Below, piece by piece: positions 33,401-42,832 of a stretch of DNA of 64,000 bases. The notes beneath the pieces were generated by a model. The model had not been told where the DNA came from, ran no database searches, and was given only the letters and a program-made list of their open reading frames with translations. Position 1 is the stretch's first letter, and the number at the start of each line of letters is the position of its first letter. A program made the position numbers and the translations under genes. Origin of the DNA: Moniliophthora roreri. Taxonomy: Eukaryota; Basidiomycota; Agaricomycetes; Agaricales; Marasmiaceae. The stretch lies in NCBI GenBank assembly GCA_001466705.2, contig LATX02000003.1:118487-182486 (forward strand), in the 5' to 3' direction.

Positions 33401-34400
33401 GGGTGTACACTGGACGACAGGAATCGTTCAGAGAGGTAACGTTATCAGATGGGACTGTAGCGAGATTGGAATTTCGCCTCTAGTGCGGGGGTAATGTTAC
33501 AACAACAGATGATCATATGACTGTGTGTATTACTAATATTTACTTTCACTTTCTACAACTTTCTCAAACTCTTATGTAACACCTTCTACTTTATTCTCTC
33601 TGTTTCTATCGCTGATTATGTATACACTTCTACAATGTTCTCTTGAGTTCTTTCTCGTTTGTAATCGTAGATACATTGTACTATTTAAGTAGCTCAAACT
33701 AGGTCTCAAGCTCCTCAGCTTGACCTGGTTAACTATAAACCTTGTTCTAAGCAACGAACGAACTCTTAAGCTGCGAACTCAGAGACCACCTCTTAGTTTC
33801 AGCTTGAAACTCTGAACTTGAACCTTACTGTCTTCTTGACTACGTCATTAGTCGAGTTGATTGATGTTGCTGCGCACAAGTAATGTAACAACCCCTCTAT
33901 CCAGATTAAATCCTAATCCCTACATCCCAGAACTACAAACGAGCCTTTGAATCAGATCTTATTATCAAAACATATGCTCTCGCTCATTACCCAACTTACG
34001 CCGCTTCACAGTTTGAATTTGATGTCCCACAGACTGGTGTGCTAGCTCTTGTAGCAACAGCTGTATGATTATCCCTGTATTTTGGACGACGTTGCACTGA
34101 TTAGTACTCACTTAGGTTTATCGAGCACTAGCAGCATGGTCAACTGGTGAGGAAACTGCGGCGGGGGAGTTTGCTGCCGGCGATTGGCATAACAAATGCC
34201 TCATGTACTTCGACAAAGCTCAAGGTATCTCTCAGAATGCATGGGCCAGGATTGAGGCAGCAGTGTTGGAATTTGGGAGGCTCACTGGTAAGGAGAAGAA
34301 ATGGAGCAAACTCATCACACAGAAGGCTCAGGAAGAGTCTGGTGACGAGGGTTCTGATGCTGATGGTGCTGGTATTGTGATTGATTCTGATGAAGCTTGA
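24404..34400 (+). CDS. DUF6532-like nuclear-type protein with a retrotransposon in one intron
   Basis: Exons that join in phase: 24404-24476, 24533-24796, 24849-25309, 25366-25472, 25522-25792, one from about 25845 to 26171, 26223-26469, 26529-26683, 33931-34062 and 34116-34400 (TGA). The N-terminal half is basic and acidic low complexity ('[16 protein letters not shown]', an Asp/Glu run near 25230). The C-terminal half resembles the basidiomycete DUF6532 domain: '[18 protein letters not shown]', '[10 protein letters not shown]' then '[18 protein letters not shown]', '[18 protein letters not shown]'. The domain name is from memory and moderate in certainty. The intron 26684-33930 equals a 50-nt intron plus a 7192-bp Ty3/gypsy element and a 5-bp duplication. 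One in-frame TGA (25986-25988) in 'NPDEEVI*KTQLIPT' could be a CGA-to-TGA nonsense mutation, so the gene may be inactive. Confidence 0.65.
26694..26698. other. 5-bp target-site duplication, left (ACCCC)
   Basis: ACCCC precedes the 5' LTR and recurs at 33891-33895 after the 3' LTR, showing a single complete insertion. Confidence 0.85.
26699..27094 (+). repeat. 5' LTR of element A
   Basis: A TATTTAA box lies at 26886-26892 and the self-primer sequence CAGCTTGACCT at 26920-26930, 34 nt downstream, the expected transcript start. It differs from the 3' LTR at 12 positions, each at an inferred ancestral CpG. Confidence 0.9.
27096..27108 (+). other. Primer-binding site, self-priming type
   Basis: AGGTCAAGCTGA begins two bases after the LTR end and is the reverse complement of TCAGCTTGACCT in the LTR (26919-26930). 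Tf1-type elements prime reverse transcription from the 5' end of their own mRNA in this way. There is no TGG start as in tRNA-primed elements. Confidence 0.7.
27141..28475 (+). pseudogene. gag: Element A gag, nonsense-mutated
   Basis: One frame runs from an ATG at 27141 to a TAA at 28473-28475. In-frame TGA codons at 27153, about 27210, 27798 and 28164 each fit CGA-to-TGA. The retrotransposon gag region is seen around 27640-28150 ('[20 protein letters not shown]', '[18 protein letters not shown]'). A CCHC knuckle, [14 protein letters not shown], lies at about 28290-28331. The paralogue at 51277-53786 keeps Arg or open codons at the matching places. It would coat and package the element RNA. 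This copy cannot make full-length Gag. Confidence 0.85.
28466..28472 (+). other. -1 ribosomal frameshift site GGGTTTT at gag end
   Basis: Gag codons GAG-GGT-TTT-TAA contain the X-XXY-YYZ heptamer G-GGT-TTT immediately before the stop. Pol is open in the -1 frame from here. The same heptamer in the same register occurs at 51280-51286 and 52512-52518 (minus). A downstream stimulatory structure was not tested. Confidence 0.6.
28476..31966 (+). pseudogene. pol: Element A pol: protease, RT, RNase H, integrase, chromodomain; nonsense-mutated
   Basis: It is read in the -1 frame after the slippery site. The retropepsin motif LLDSGAGG is near 28611. The RT box with YMDDIL is near 29635-29652. RNase H shows '[14 protein letters not shown]' near 30080 and '[15 protein letters not shown]' near 30200. 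The integrase zinc-binding region ends '[16 protein letters not shown]', and the core has '[14 protein letters not shown]', 'ISDRDPRFT' and '[16 protein letters not shown]'. A chromodomain, '[28 protein letters not shown]', sits near 31800-31900. Stops at about 28552, 29249, 29453, 29695, 30788 and 31517 are TGA or TAG one transition from sense codons. Catalytic residues otherwise survive, so loss of function is recent and by point mutation. Confidence 0.88.
31994..32836 (+). pseudogene. Element A ORF3 (unknown protein downstream of pol)
   Basis: 28 bp after pol, an ATG at 31994 starts a frame with stops at 32003 (TAA), about 32189 and 32477 (TGA) and a final TAG at 32834-32836. All the internal stops are one C-to-T step from Gln or Arg. 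The sequence '[18 protein letters not shown]' matches 'TYTGSYRPSAFELLFLVN' of the copy on the minus strand at 47681, in the same place after pol, so this is a conserved third gene. The rest is Pro/Ser-rich. No domain is recognised. It overlaps the next ORF in another frame. Confidence 0.55.
32415..33356 (+). pseudogene. Element A ORF4: Pro/Ser-rich region plus zinc-knuckle-like domain
   Basis: The frame is Pro/Ser-rich to 33014, where a TGA (possibly CGA) interrupts it, then resumes as a Cys/His domain from 33024 ('MGRRRPQRS'). The motif is [18 protein letters not shown], then [17 protein letters not shown], then a basic run and a '..[10 protein letters not shown]' end. The minus-strand copies have 'VCPVCRVEKHCATDCRKY' and 'RAPGHISRDC', and the 55-kb copy has 'LCPVCGLERHFARHCPQY' and 'QPGHTSGYC', so the Cys/His pattern is conserved. 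It looks like a nucleic-acid-binding protein distinct from Gag. It overlaps ORF5 completely in another frame. Confidence 0.6.
32893..33483 (+). pseudogene. Element A ORF5: VWDDED/LCAEW protein, overlapping ORF4
   Basis: In the frame +1 relative to ORF4, an open stretch follows a stop at 32890 and contains '[16 protein letters not shown]', '[18 protein letters not shown]', a single TGA at 33175, then '[20 protein letters not shown]' and a C-terminal '[16 protein letters not shown]' to a TAG at 33481. Matching segments occur in the same order in the copies at 46361-47311 and 45621-46148 (minus) and 54917-55648 (plus). No known domain was recognised. It is the second of two reading frames that stay conserved over the same DNA. 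It ends 11 bp before the 3' LTR. Confidence 0.6.
33484..33494 (+). other. Polypurine-like tract before 3' LTR
   Basis: TGCGGGGGTAA abuts the 3' LTR. The other copies have GAGGGTAA or GAGGGGGTAA at this place. This is the expected plus-strand primer. Confidence 0.55.
33495..33890 (+). repeat. 3' LTR of element A
   Basis: It is 396 bp, the same length as the 5' LTR, and is followed by the target duplication ACCCC (33891-33895). Confidence 0.9.
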
Positions 34401-35030
34401 ATGATGTACGTCTATATAATATAAATGTACTGTGGATCTACCACCATATTGACCTATTTGCATTGAAACTGGGAGCAAATCTGTTGTATTATTTGGTATT
34501 GACGGCATGGTTTGCTTATATTGGCATCAAATTGGAAAGTGCGGAATGCATTATAGAATATCGGGACCTCGTTGCATAACGCAGAACTAAATAGCATTGA
34601 AATATCCAATTTCCGCATTCCATAAGACATTTAATGCGGGTGCAGCTTTGCTGATGATTTAATAAGGTATTGTCATTTATAGTGCTTGGATTATCTGGGA
34701 CAGATTGTAGCAACACAGTGAGCAGAGGGAAACATGTATTAGAGGTGTAAGTATGCTATCTGTTGGCATATTAGTATTGTGAGCATTAGTATTCAGCCAG
34801 ACAACATACCAACTGTAACCAAGATCCAATCCTGTGCCTGCAGCCATTCCATCCAGCAATTCTTTCACTTCTTCTATACTATCCCAAACTTCTTCATTGT
34901 ATATTGATGCTGGTGCTGTCTCCCAGTAAGTTTTTGGGTATTGGGTATGCAGAGGCAAGAGGGAAATGATAACAAAGTGCAAGAATGCTGGGAAAAGAAT
35001 TTGATTCTGATGACTGTAATATGTATTATG
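34401..35030. other. Intergenic sequence downstream of the DUF6532-like gene
   Basis: CpG sites vanish after about 34640. An imperfect inverted repeat (GTGCGGAATGCATTAT near 34540 against ATTTCCGCATTCCATAA near 34610) is visible. A minus-strand stretch near 34830-34910 reads 'YWETAPASIYNEEVWDSIEE' and could be an exon relic, but I cannot support a gene. Confidence 0.35.
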
Positions 35031-35190
35031 TGCAGGTATGTAAAACATATTACAAGGCCATCCAAAAAAGGATTGTTTGAGTCTTGGCAAATCCCTAACA
35101 GGCCTCCTGCCAATTTAAACTCAGTTCTGCAGGTCCCTAGTACTCAGCTTGCTCATCACTAGGGGCCAGTTACAGGTCTAGCTATAACTT
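35031..35190. repeat. Dispersed repeat T, copy 2 (inverted)
   Basis: It is the reverse complement of 12600-12770, sharing GCCATCCAAAAAAGGATTGT and CTCCTGCCAATTTAAACTCA. Confidence 0.6.
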
Positions 35191-35671
35191 GAATGGGCTG
35201 AAGCATGGTCAGAACTTCTTATTGATGTACTGATGAGGAATATATACTTACCCAAGCATTCACAGCACTCTAATATACTTTTTACAGGATATAAATGTTG
35301 TACAAATAATTTAGCCAGTAATCATGAGATAGCTCCTCAGGAGATGACTACTGTACCCAGGCAACTTCAGATTCAAATTCAGTGACCCAAAAAAGGGTAG
35401 GGAGCAACCTCTGGGTATTTTAATAGCATCATATTCAATGGGTGTTCAGAAAGCCTCAAAAAACAACTTGTATGTGGATATCTTCACAGGCAGTGATCTG
35501 GGCATCACGGGACTATCATAGTCAAACTGACAAATATGTACATGCATGTTGACTTTTTAAGACTCCACTCAGTGTTATTTTCCAGCTTTCAACTTAGCTG
35601 CTATCCAATCATATGACTAGGGATATAAGATGACATAAGATAGATACACTGTCCACAAGTCCCCGGAACAT
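35191..35671. other. Region 3' of TOR; no gene recognised
   Basis: This is AT-rich and CpG-poor with no supported ORF. It should include the 3' UTR of the TOR gene. Confidence 0.4.
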
Positions 35672-36066
35672 TCACCAGAAAGCACACCTAATGACAGCCC
35701 TAAGTGACAAGAAAGTCAAGCCAAAAATTCAATCAACATACCATCCTGAGAAGAGTTGACAGAGGTTCTCCAGCGACGTTGCTTGAAGTATCAATTTGTC
35801 AACTTGAACTTTGACAGACAAAGGTACATCAGGATCAAAATCACGTCCTATGAAAACACTTGAGCCAGAATATGGGCAATAAATGACTTTGCCGCACCTG
35901 TAAGCTTTTTCTGCACGCGTTCGTACACAGACACTGCACGATGATCGCGAACCTCTCGCCCGAGGTGATCTCCAACCGCAGATGCTCCACCAGCCTCTAA
36001 AACTCATCCCGTCAGTAAAACGACCCTTCAGAAAACGGGTTACACCAACCTCCGAAGATGTCGTTC
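35672..36066 (-). CDS. TOR: Target of rapamycin (TOR) kinase, C-terminal exons with FATC domain; 5' part lost at gap
   Basis: Four minus-strand exon pieces join in phase: 36050-36066, 35898-35996, 35742-35847 and 35672-35687, with introns of 53, 50 and 54 nt (GT..AG). The spliced product ends '..VSVYERVQKKLTGRDFDP', then 'DVPLSVKVQVDKLILQATSL', then 'ENLCQLFSGWCAFW' and TGA (35672-35674). This is the KLTGRDF linker and FATC domain of TOR kinases, the serine/threonine kinase of TORC1/TORC2 that couples growth to nutrients. FATC is needed for kinase function. The two Cys known to form the FATC disulfide are present. The invariant GW-C-x-FW end is restored only by using the 35687/35742 splice. 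The kinase domain and upstream parts should lie beyond the N at 36067, but the sequence there is unrelated. Confidence 0.88.
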
Positions 36067-36067
36067 N
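36067..36067. other. Assembly gap (N) truncating TOR
   Basis: The TOR reading stops at this N. The sequence on the other side is AT-rich, CpG-poor and unrelated, and no flanking duplication is seen, so the join may be a misjoin or a real gap. Confidence 0.8.
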
Positions 36068-36825
36068 AGTTAAAATGTCCATATTCTGCATATACAGACT
36101 ATTGATCTAGTATTACTGTACCCAAATCATCAGGGATTTGTATTTCAGAGTAGGAATGGGCTTTATAAGTATATAAGACTATAAAGGTGAAAGATTGGTC
36201 ATCAGGAAAACTCATATGAATAGTATCAATACTATATCCTGCACATACAGGTTTACCTATTTATTGTGCTACTTTTAATATGATTATGCCTTCAAAATCA
36301 CAGGAAATGCATTCTATAATATAACAGAACATACTGATCCAAATTACCTATATGACAGCCTCTCCAGCATGCTCCAATATAGTCCAGTATGTATCTAGTA
36401 GTGCATATTACAGCATTACTATATTAAATAATGTCAGATAACATTTTTCTTAGTACCATTATATAGCCCCAGCTAAGGCAAGTTGAAATATATATAGCTT
36501 ACATAATGCTTTTAAAGTATTCTCACACAGTTGCTAAAATGTGTCTCTTTTCTAAGAAAAAAGTTGTTGGTCTAGTTATTGGTTTTTTTTGCAAAACAAT
36601 TTCAGACAGTTGTCGGTGTTTTTTGCCAAAAGGTACCTGCTACAGGTGCCACATGTCACCACTATCATGTTGCAAATGAATAACTGATGGTAATGATAAT
36701 GACAAGGGGTCTGGGGACAAGCTGTGCTCTTGATGATTGATGACCACAATGGCAGGGATGGGCAGATCAAGCTGTCTAAAAAGATGAGATGTCAGAAAGA
36801 AGAAGAGAAACAAATATATGATTGC
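36068..36825. other. AT-rich intergenic DNA
   Basis: No ORF, RNA gene or repeat was recognised. It has TA-rich runs and almost no CpG. Confidence 0.5.
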
Positions 36826-39327
36826 TTACATTGGAGAAATGGAGTCAGCATCCTTGACAATGAGCTTGCCATCAATGATCTCATATGAGCCATGCTTCAG
36901 TCTAGTAATATTGAAGTCAGTGCCTTTGAGAAAGACGCAAATCTGGTTGATTGAGGTGAAGTTGGCAGGGCAGTAAATGTCAATCTCAAAGCTGTTGGGA
37001 ACACCCATCTGATCTGCTGTCCAACTAAAGCATGCAACAAAATGATTGATTTGCTCAGTAGAGGCTACAAAGTCGGCATTGTTGAAAGACAAGAAATGTG
37101 TGATGGCATGGAGATCATTAGTGCTGGATTGGAGGAGCTTCTGATGAGCTTTGATTGTGGCAGAGAGAGTGGAGGCCTGATTCTAGAGGAACTGGACTTG
37201 ATGGTTTATAAGGTCCAGATGGCCCATGCTTTTGACAATACTAGAAGCCTGAAATAGCAGACCTAAGAAAGGATAAGAATTGAATAGATGATGAAAACAG
37301 ATAGAACAACTCACCTAGAGGACCAGAGAGTGCCTGCAAGAACTGCTTGTTCAAGTTGTCACTGTGATTGAAGGTGTAGGAAGTGAACAAACAGTATACT
37401 TGATGAGATTTGCAACTGGCACATTTCACCATGTTCCCAGGGCTGAGTTTACAAACCAGACTGTGCTCATGACATTCAGTGCAAGTTGTGTCAATGCTGA
37501 GATCAGACTAAAAGATAAATGAGATTAATAAAAAGAAAAGAAGAAACAAATATATGCACCCCAGGATTCTGAGTAAGAGCATAATACAGTGTATTGAATG
37601 GCTATGTTATGCCTCTGGGACCCATGACTAAGCCAGGGACTTCTGAAAAAGAGTTAGAGATGGACTTTATTAGATATAAGGAAGAACACCTTTACCTTGG
37701 AGATTTTGTGTAAGCATGGGGTGACCCAGCTTTTCAAACATGTTCATGACCCAGGTAGTGCTAGTCCATGGAGCATGACCATGTCCAGAGCAATCCTTGA
37801 ATAGCAAGGAGAGATCAATCAATGTCATGGATAGTCTTTGATTTGGGTTCACTAGCAGCATTCTGGATAAATGAAGAAATACATGAATGAGGGAATTAAA
37901 CAGAAAGAAAAGATAACTCACATTGTCTTCCTCAGGAGCTTCAGTAGGGGTCTTGATGGGGGCATCAACAGCCTTGCCCTTGCTTTTGTCTTTAGGAGGA
38001 GCTTGGGGTAAATCAGTGTTGTCAAGAGATGTGTCCTAGAAGAAAGGATTAGACAGCAATAAACAAATATTTGATCTGATACTTGCCTGTTTGTGATTGG
38101 AAGGGACTGTTGACAGAGTAATAGCCATAGTCTTCTTGTGAGAACTGGTTTGGACATTCTAAAAGAGATGAATGAATAGAAAAGAAAGAAAACTCAAACA
38201 GGGGAGCATACTTTGACTGGTGCCTTAGCTTTAATCTGACCTTGTGTTGAAGGTTTATTGCCTGCAGAGCTTGTCTTAGCCTTCTTGGAGGATTTGGAGG
38301 CCTAAGAAATAAATAAGTGATAAACAAGAAAATAAATATATAAGATGACATACTGGAGCATCTACACATTGATGTTTGGTACCATGGGAAGAGCCAGCTT
38401 CAGGGGTTGGCTTCTTGATGGGATGACAAATAGTACCTGATTCCTGGGGCTGGATAGATCAGTAGAATGGAAAAGAATAAGAAAAAATTAGATTGAATAT
38501 ACTTTTGTAGAAAGGACCTTGGATTTAGGACTGGGCTTTGATAGCGGAGGAGTAGACTCATAATGGAAAGAGTTGTCAGATCTGTCGGCCTTACATTCCT
38601 TTGTGGGTTCATCACCAAGTTCGTCAGCCTGGCTTCCATCTATGTCTTCATTACTATTGCTGCTCTCTTCAGATTCAGAATCAGTGCAAGCATAGTTAAT
38701 GTCAGTATTGTCAATGGGCAAAGCAAACTCTACTTGATATAAGGACATGACTTCCTTGAAGAATGGGAGATCTAATTGAAGAGAGCAGGCCTAGAAAATG
38801 AATAGATTAGAACAGAACAAAGCAAATAGATGAAGAAGCAAATATACCTTATATAAACACTTTTTGCACCAAAAGCATACCACATCATTGGAAAGCATGG
38901 CTGACAAAAGTTTCAAAGGGACATGGACCTTATATTGGCCCTAGAGTGTATCGAGAAGGTCTTCTAGAGTGAGGATCAAGGAGATACAAGGGGGTGGGTA
39001 CCAAAGTCAGATGGCATTGTCTATAAGCTTTAGCTAAGAGAAAAGTAAGATTAGTAAAGAAAAGAGAAAGAAAAAGACAAGTAATACATGCACAAAGTTT
39101 CAGAGGAGCACAGACTAGTCATCTTTCAGTAGTCATAAGAGCTCATCTTCCTTCTTACTCTGGTGGATTGCAAATGAGATCTTATGAAATATGCCATGAA
39201 TTTCAAGAGTGGCCTTCCAAATTGTCTCCAGTTGGGGGATAAGCAAATAGCTAATAAGCATGGGAGTAGTAGTGCCAGGCATCACATTAGTTGTACAAAG
39301 GACAGAGCAGCTAGAGGAAGCAGCCAT
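36826..39327 (-). pseudogene. Uncharacterised cysteine-containing multi-exon gene, family P copy 1
   Basis: It starts at 39327 ('MAASSSCSVLCTTN') and runs through about a dozen exons separated by roughly 50-nt introns to a TAA at 36826. Successive parts: an N-terminal region with 'VVCFWCKKCLYK', an acidic Ser-rich part ('DSESEESSNSNEDIDG', about 38620-38690), Lys/Ser/Pro-rich exons, 'RLSMTLIDLSLLFKDCSGHG', and a Cys module 'CTECHEHSLVCKLSPGNMVK' followed by 'CASCKSHQVYCLF'. Next come coiled-coil-like sequence and a C-terminal 'GVPNSFEIDIYCPANF' then 'ICVFLKGTDFNITRLKHGSY'. The gene at 62248-64000 aligns over this whole second half. In-frame TAG or TGA codons at former Gln or Arg positions (for example in 'QFL*NQAST') indicate a pseudogene or allele hit by C-to-T mutation. 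I know no function. Confidence 0.55.
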
Positions 39328-39419
39328 GATAAAAGGCAAAAACAACAAGAGGATAGACAAGTACTAAAAAGGGGGAAGGGAAGACACTATGTACAAGGTG
39401 TTCTTTTAACATGGTTTTC

Positions 39420-39706
39420 TAATTGAGAAAACACTTAATCTTCTTGCAAAGAAAATTTTAAAAAAAACCATATATAAATCCTAAATTTTAATTGCATCCT
39501 CTTAACAAGAATATGTCCGGAGGATGCTAAATTTTCAACAGCAAAAGATATGGAAATTTCAAATTCTGAGAATTAATCAATAATACAATATATTAGAATA
39601 ATTTCCATGGTGAGAATATATTAAATTTAATGGACTTACCCAATTGAGTAAGAGACCAGAGTGAGATTTACAATTTACATACTAATGAGTGCTTATAGAC
39701 ATGGTA
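39420..39706. other. AT-rich intergenic DNA
   Basis: A/T-rich runs with no supported feature. Confidence 0.45.
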
Positions 39707-40650
39707 ATTTGTCTAAGATAGGACTAGTGGAAAACTACCCAAAAGATAACCTCCAAAAGTCTAACTCAGGTTATTGTGCAAGTGTGGATTGACATGATCA
39801 CAGTTACTGCACTTAGAATGTTAACAAAACTCTTAGCTAGGTTGATTTTCTCTTATTGAAGCAATCTACTCCAAAGTGTTCACCTCTAGAGGAGTATATA
39901 TGGGTTTTAAAAGAGTTTATATCCAAACACACAAATATACACACAAGAACATAGTGCACAAAGCACAAAACACAAGAGCTACAGTCCAACCAAAAGACTC
40001 AGTAGCCAATATAGTCTGACCCTATGGAGTTCAAGACTTCTTTAAGACAACTACAGTACACAGTGTACTGGAAAAGGTCCTAGACTAGTTTCTACAAAGA
40101 GCTTAATTGCAGGCCCAATTCTTTTGTTAAGACTCTAAGTGTGTCACAACCTCATACCCAACACAGGCTACACTCCAAAAGCCACCAGAACTTTTGGTGT
40201 AAAGTTATCTCTTAGAAAAGTGCCAAGCACACTAAAGATGTTACTCTTTGTCTCTTATGATGCAAGTTTGTTATCAGATTTCTATCTCTCTGGAGTCACT
40301 CAGAACCAATCTCCAGGGCCTGAAGTGAGGAAGCAAAACTGGAATGGCACACAAATTTATACACCAAACAAACTTGTCATGTATTCACAATCAGAGAGGG
40401 TAGAGTTACTTGAGTATATACAAATATCCAGCTGTCCTTATATATGGTCCATGGGATATATCTACAAGAAAATATAAATAATGTCCAATAATTCAGGAAA
40501 TAATAAAAGAGTGACTGAGATGCTAAAAGAGGGAATATTCAGATGTCACAGAGTCTGGCCATTAGGGTATCTGATCATAACTGCACAGGTATCTGCTTTC
40601 CAGTGTTCTGGACTCTTAGATATTTGGTTTCTCTCTTTTCTAGGTGGGTC
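39707..40650 (-). mobile_element. LTR-like repeat R, copy 3, 3' portion (inverted)
   Basis: It begins (minus-strand end) at TAATTTGTCTAAGATAGGAC, the reverse complement of R's right edge, and matches R up to about 40650. A roughly 1.4-kb insertion then separates it from the rest of R at 42055-42832. Confidence 0.6.
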
Positions 40651-40654
40651 TGGA

Positions 40655-42050
40655 TGGACAGTGAAGAGGCAGGTACTCTATCTTCTATGAAGAACTGCTA
40701 CATGCTATCTTCACTTTAAAATGCACTCTAAAAGGGCCTCTGCAACTAAAGAGCTGCTACAAAACCCATACACACACACACACACACACACAAAACACAC
40801 ACCAAAACCCACAATAGAGGCTCCTAAGAGTGATAAAGCACTGTATAAGTCTACTAGGAGACTGAGTCTATCTTAAGTGCAATTCAGGGTGTCAAAGGGG
40901 ACAGAACGCTTTATATTTCAATTGAACAGCTTAGGTTGGTATAAGATGATAGAGCCTAAAGACTCTAGTTAGGACAACTCAAGTATGGCACTTAAGTTAC
41001 GAAGTATAGGTTTTAAAATGAGTGGTTTATTGGTTGGTTATAACCAAATGTATATAGTGAGGCAAGATATATATATAAATTCCAGCTCAACTAGAAGTGA
41101 CGGACTGGCAAGTGCATAGAGACTTGGTCTATGAAGCTGTGTGGAGGTCTAAATCAACACTGCACAGGGCTATAGGGTGCAAGTACCAGTTGGTGCTTGA
41201 GCCTGCATCTACAAGTACAGCTCTTTATATACAGAATGATAATTGGAAATAACAAAATAAGAGATAAATGAATGTGATCTAGTTTTAGGGCATAAATCAT
41301 GTGTTCATGCATAAAAGTCCGATCTCATGTAGCAATTAGCTATTTTGGGTATATTTAGTGACCAAACAGTTGGTTTATTAATTTTGGACTCTGTGTGGAG
41401 TGTTGCTGGGTCAAACAATCCTTCCACATAGCTACTTCTGCATAGCCACTGGTTCTGGACTGGTTTTACATATGGGAACATTTCTTGTTCCACTGGTTTA
41501 CTTCCACATAGCTGCTTTCTACCATCGGATTGGTGGATATCATGGTCTAGACATCCATCATATTCAATCTCCTTCTGTCCTGCATACAACCTTGTAGGTC
41601 ACTATATCTGCCTGGGAGGGTCTCTGAAGCTCCACATAGGAACAAGTTCCAACTGTGTACTAGTTTTTGATAGTAATAATGAAACGACAAGTCTCTTGAT
41701 GCATTATTATGCAATGTGATTGCAAAGCAAACAATCTAGTACACTTAGACTGTGGATCCAACTGATATCTATTCCTTTGTATTCAGAATTAGTGGTTTCT
41801 GGCCCATTTTTATTACCAAGGACCCTCACAGCAATGCTTCACTGTAATGTAGAGAGCTAGTATAGTCTACTAACCTCATCTAAATTGTGTTACAGTGTCA
41901 ATTATTAGACTTATTAGACTCGGCACTTAAGCTTAGATGCCATATTAGAGCTCTTGAGTTATCAAGTCATGTGAATATCACATGTACTCTTGGCTCTTTT
42001 TCTAGTATTTGATGTGAAAAGTACACAGTTTTGTGTCTAGGCCAAAATTA
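40655..42050. other. Unidentified 1.4-kb insertion inside repeat R copy 3
   Basis: Sequence absent from the other R copies. It includes a (CA)n microsatellite at 40769-40794 and an AT-rich GATATATATATAAA near 41070. No coding frame is convincing. It could be a solo LTR or a non-autonomous element. Exact edges and target duplication were not resolved. Confidence 0.4.
40769..40794. repeat. (CA)n microsatellite
   Basis: About 12 CA units in a row, continuing as imperfect AC-rich sequence to about 40820. Confidence 0.9.
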
Positions 42051-42054
42051 GGCA

Positions 42055-42832
42055 CATCAACAGATGAGTCCATCTGTTCCACATTCTCTTTTCCAGCATC
42101 TGCACAGCTGCCAATGTCCAGGTTTCAAAGCTTCTAAGGCTGGAACATACTGTTCCTGTTCCTGTCTCCTTTGATAATCCATTCTTGATCTTATCTAGGA
42201 CTTCGCATTCCTTAGATATCAATTATATGTCTTGTTGTATCTGTAGTCATGTAGCTACACTTGTTCTGAGGTTGCGTTGCCCTTTGTTAAGTAATTTCAT
42301 CTATTTGTGCCACATTAGAACTCTTTATTAAGAGATTATCAGCTTTGATTCTGATCTGCATATTGAATTCCAATGTCTGATCATTCTGATTGTTCCTTTC
42401 CAAGTCATCTCTCTGTTCTGATGTCTTCTCTAAGTACCTCTGTACTGTATGACTGCATGTTGCACTTTGCAGATGTCATAGAAAAGTGAATAAATTAAAA
42501 AAATCCCATTGATAGCACTTTGAGAGAGCTCAGTTAACTAGCCAACATGTTCATATGGTTATAGTTAGGTTTTCTACAGGTTTCAGAAGTGATCTGCTTC
42601 AGATCTGATACATAGATAGAATGTACAGCTTAGACACCTCTATATCGCATATCATATAGCTCTTTGTACTTTCCAACACACTGTAGCTTCTCTAAGGCAA
42701 TGACTAGTAGCCTGGGCTCACTCTAGTCCTTATTACCCATTATCTGATGTCATATCAAGGTGTTCTGATTCAAAAGAAATGTAAATCAAATAAAATTGGG
42801 TCTTTTCTAGGTTTGCCATATTAACAGGGATC
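42055..42832 (-). mobile_element. LTR-like repeat R, copy 3, 5' portion (inverted)
   Basis: It resumes R sequence and ends at GCCATATTAACAGG, the reverse complement of the common left edge TAATATGGC. Confidence 0.6.

Larger units (their letters stand above)
26699..33890 (+). mobile_element. Complete Ty3/gypsy chromovirus (element A), 7192 bp
   Basis: Both LTRs are 396 bp (26699-27094 and 33495-33890) and begin TGTTAC and end GTAACA or TGTAACA. Inside are a self-priming PBS, gag with a CCHC knuckle, a -1 slippery site, pol (protease, RT, RNase H, integrase, chromodomain), a block of overlapping 3' ORFs and a purine-rich tract. It is inserted sense-wise in an intron of the 24404-34400 gene with an ACCCC duplication. 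Gag and pol carry about ten nonsense codons, all explainable by C-to-T or G-to-A changes, so it cannot move on its own. Confidence 0.9.

Noticed and set aside
19430..34640. TET/JBP-type dioxygenase gene as partner of the KDZ transposase
   Set aside because: Such genes accompany some fungal KDZ elements, so I looked for an HxD..H/RxR-type domain in the neighbours. Neither the coiled-coil gene nor the 24404-34400 gene shows it.
40769..40820. (CA)n tract as a centromere or telomere repeat
   Set aside because: It is a single short microsatellite within a 1.4-kb insertion. No telomeric TTAGGG-type arrays are present.
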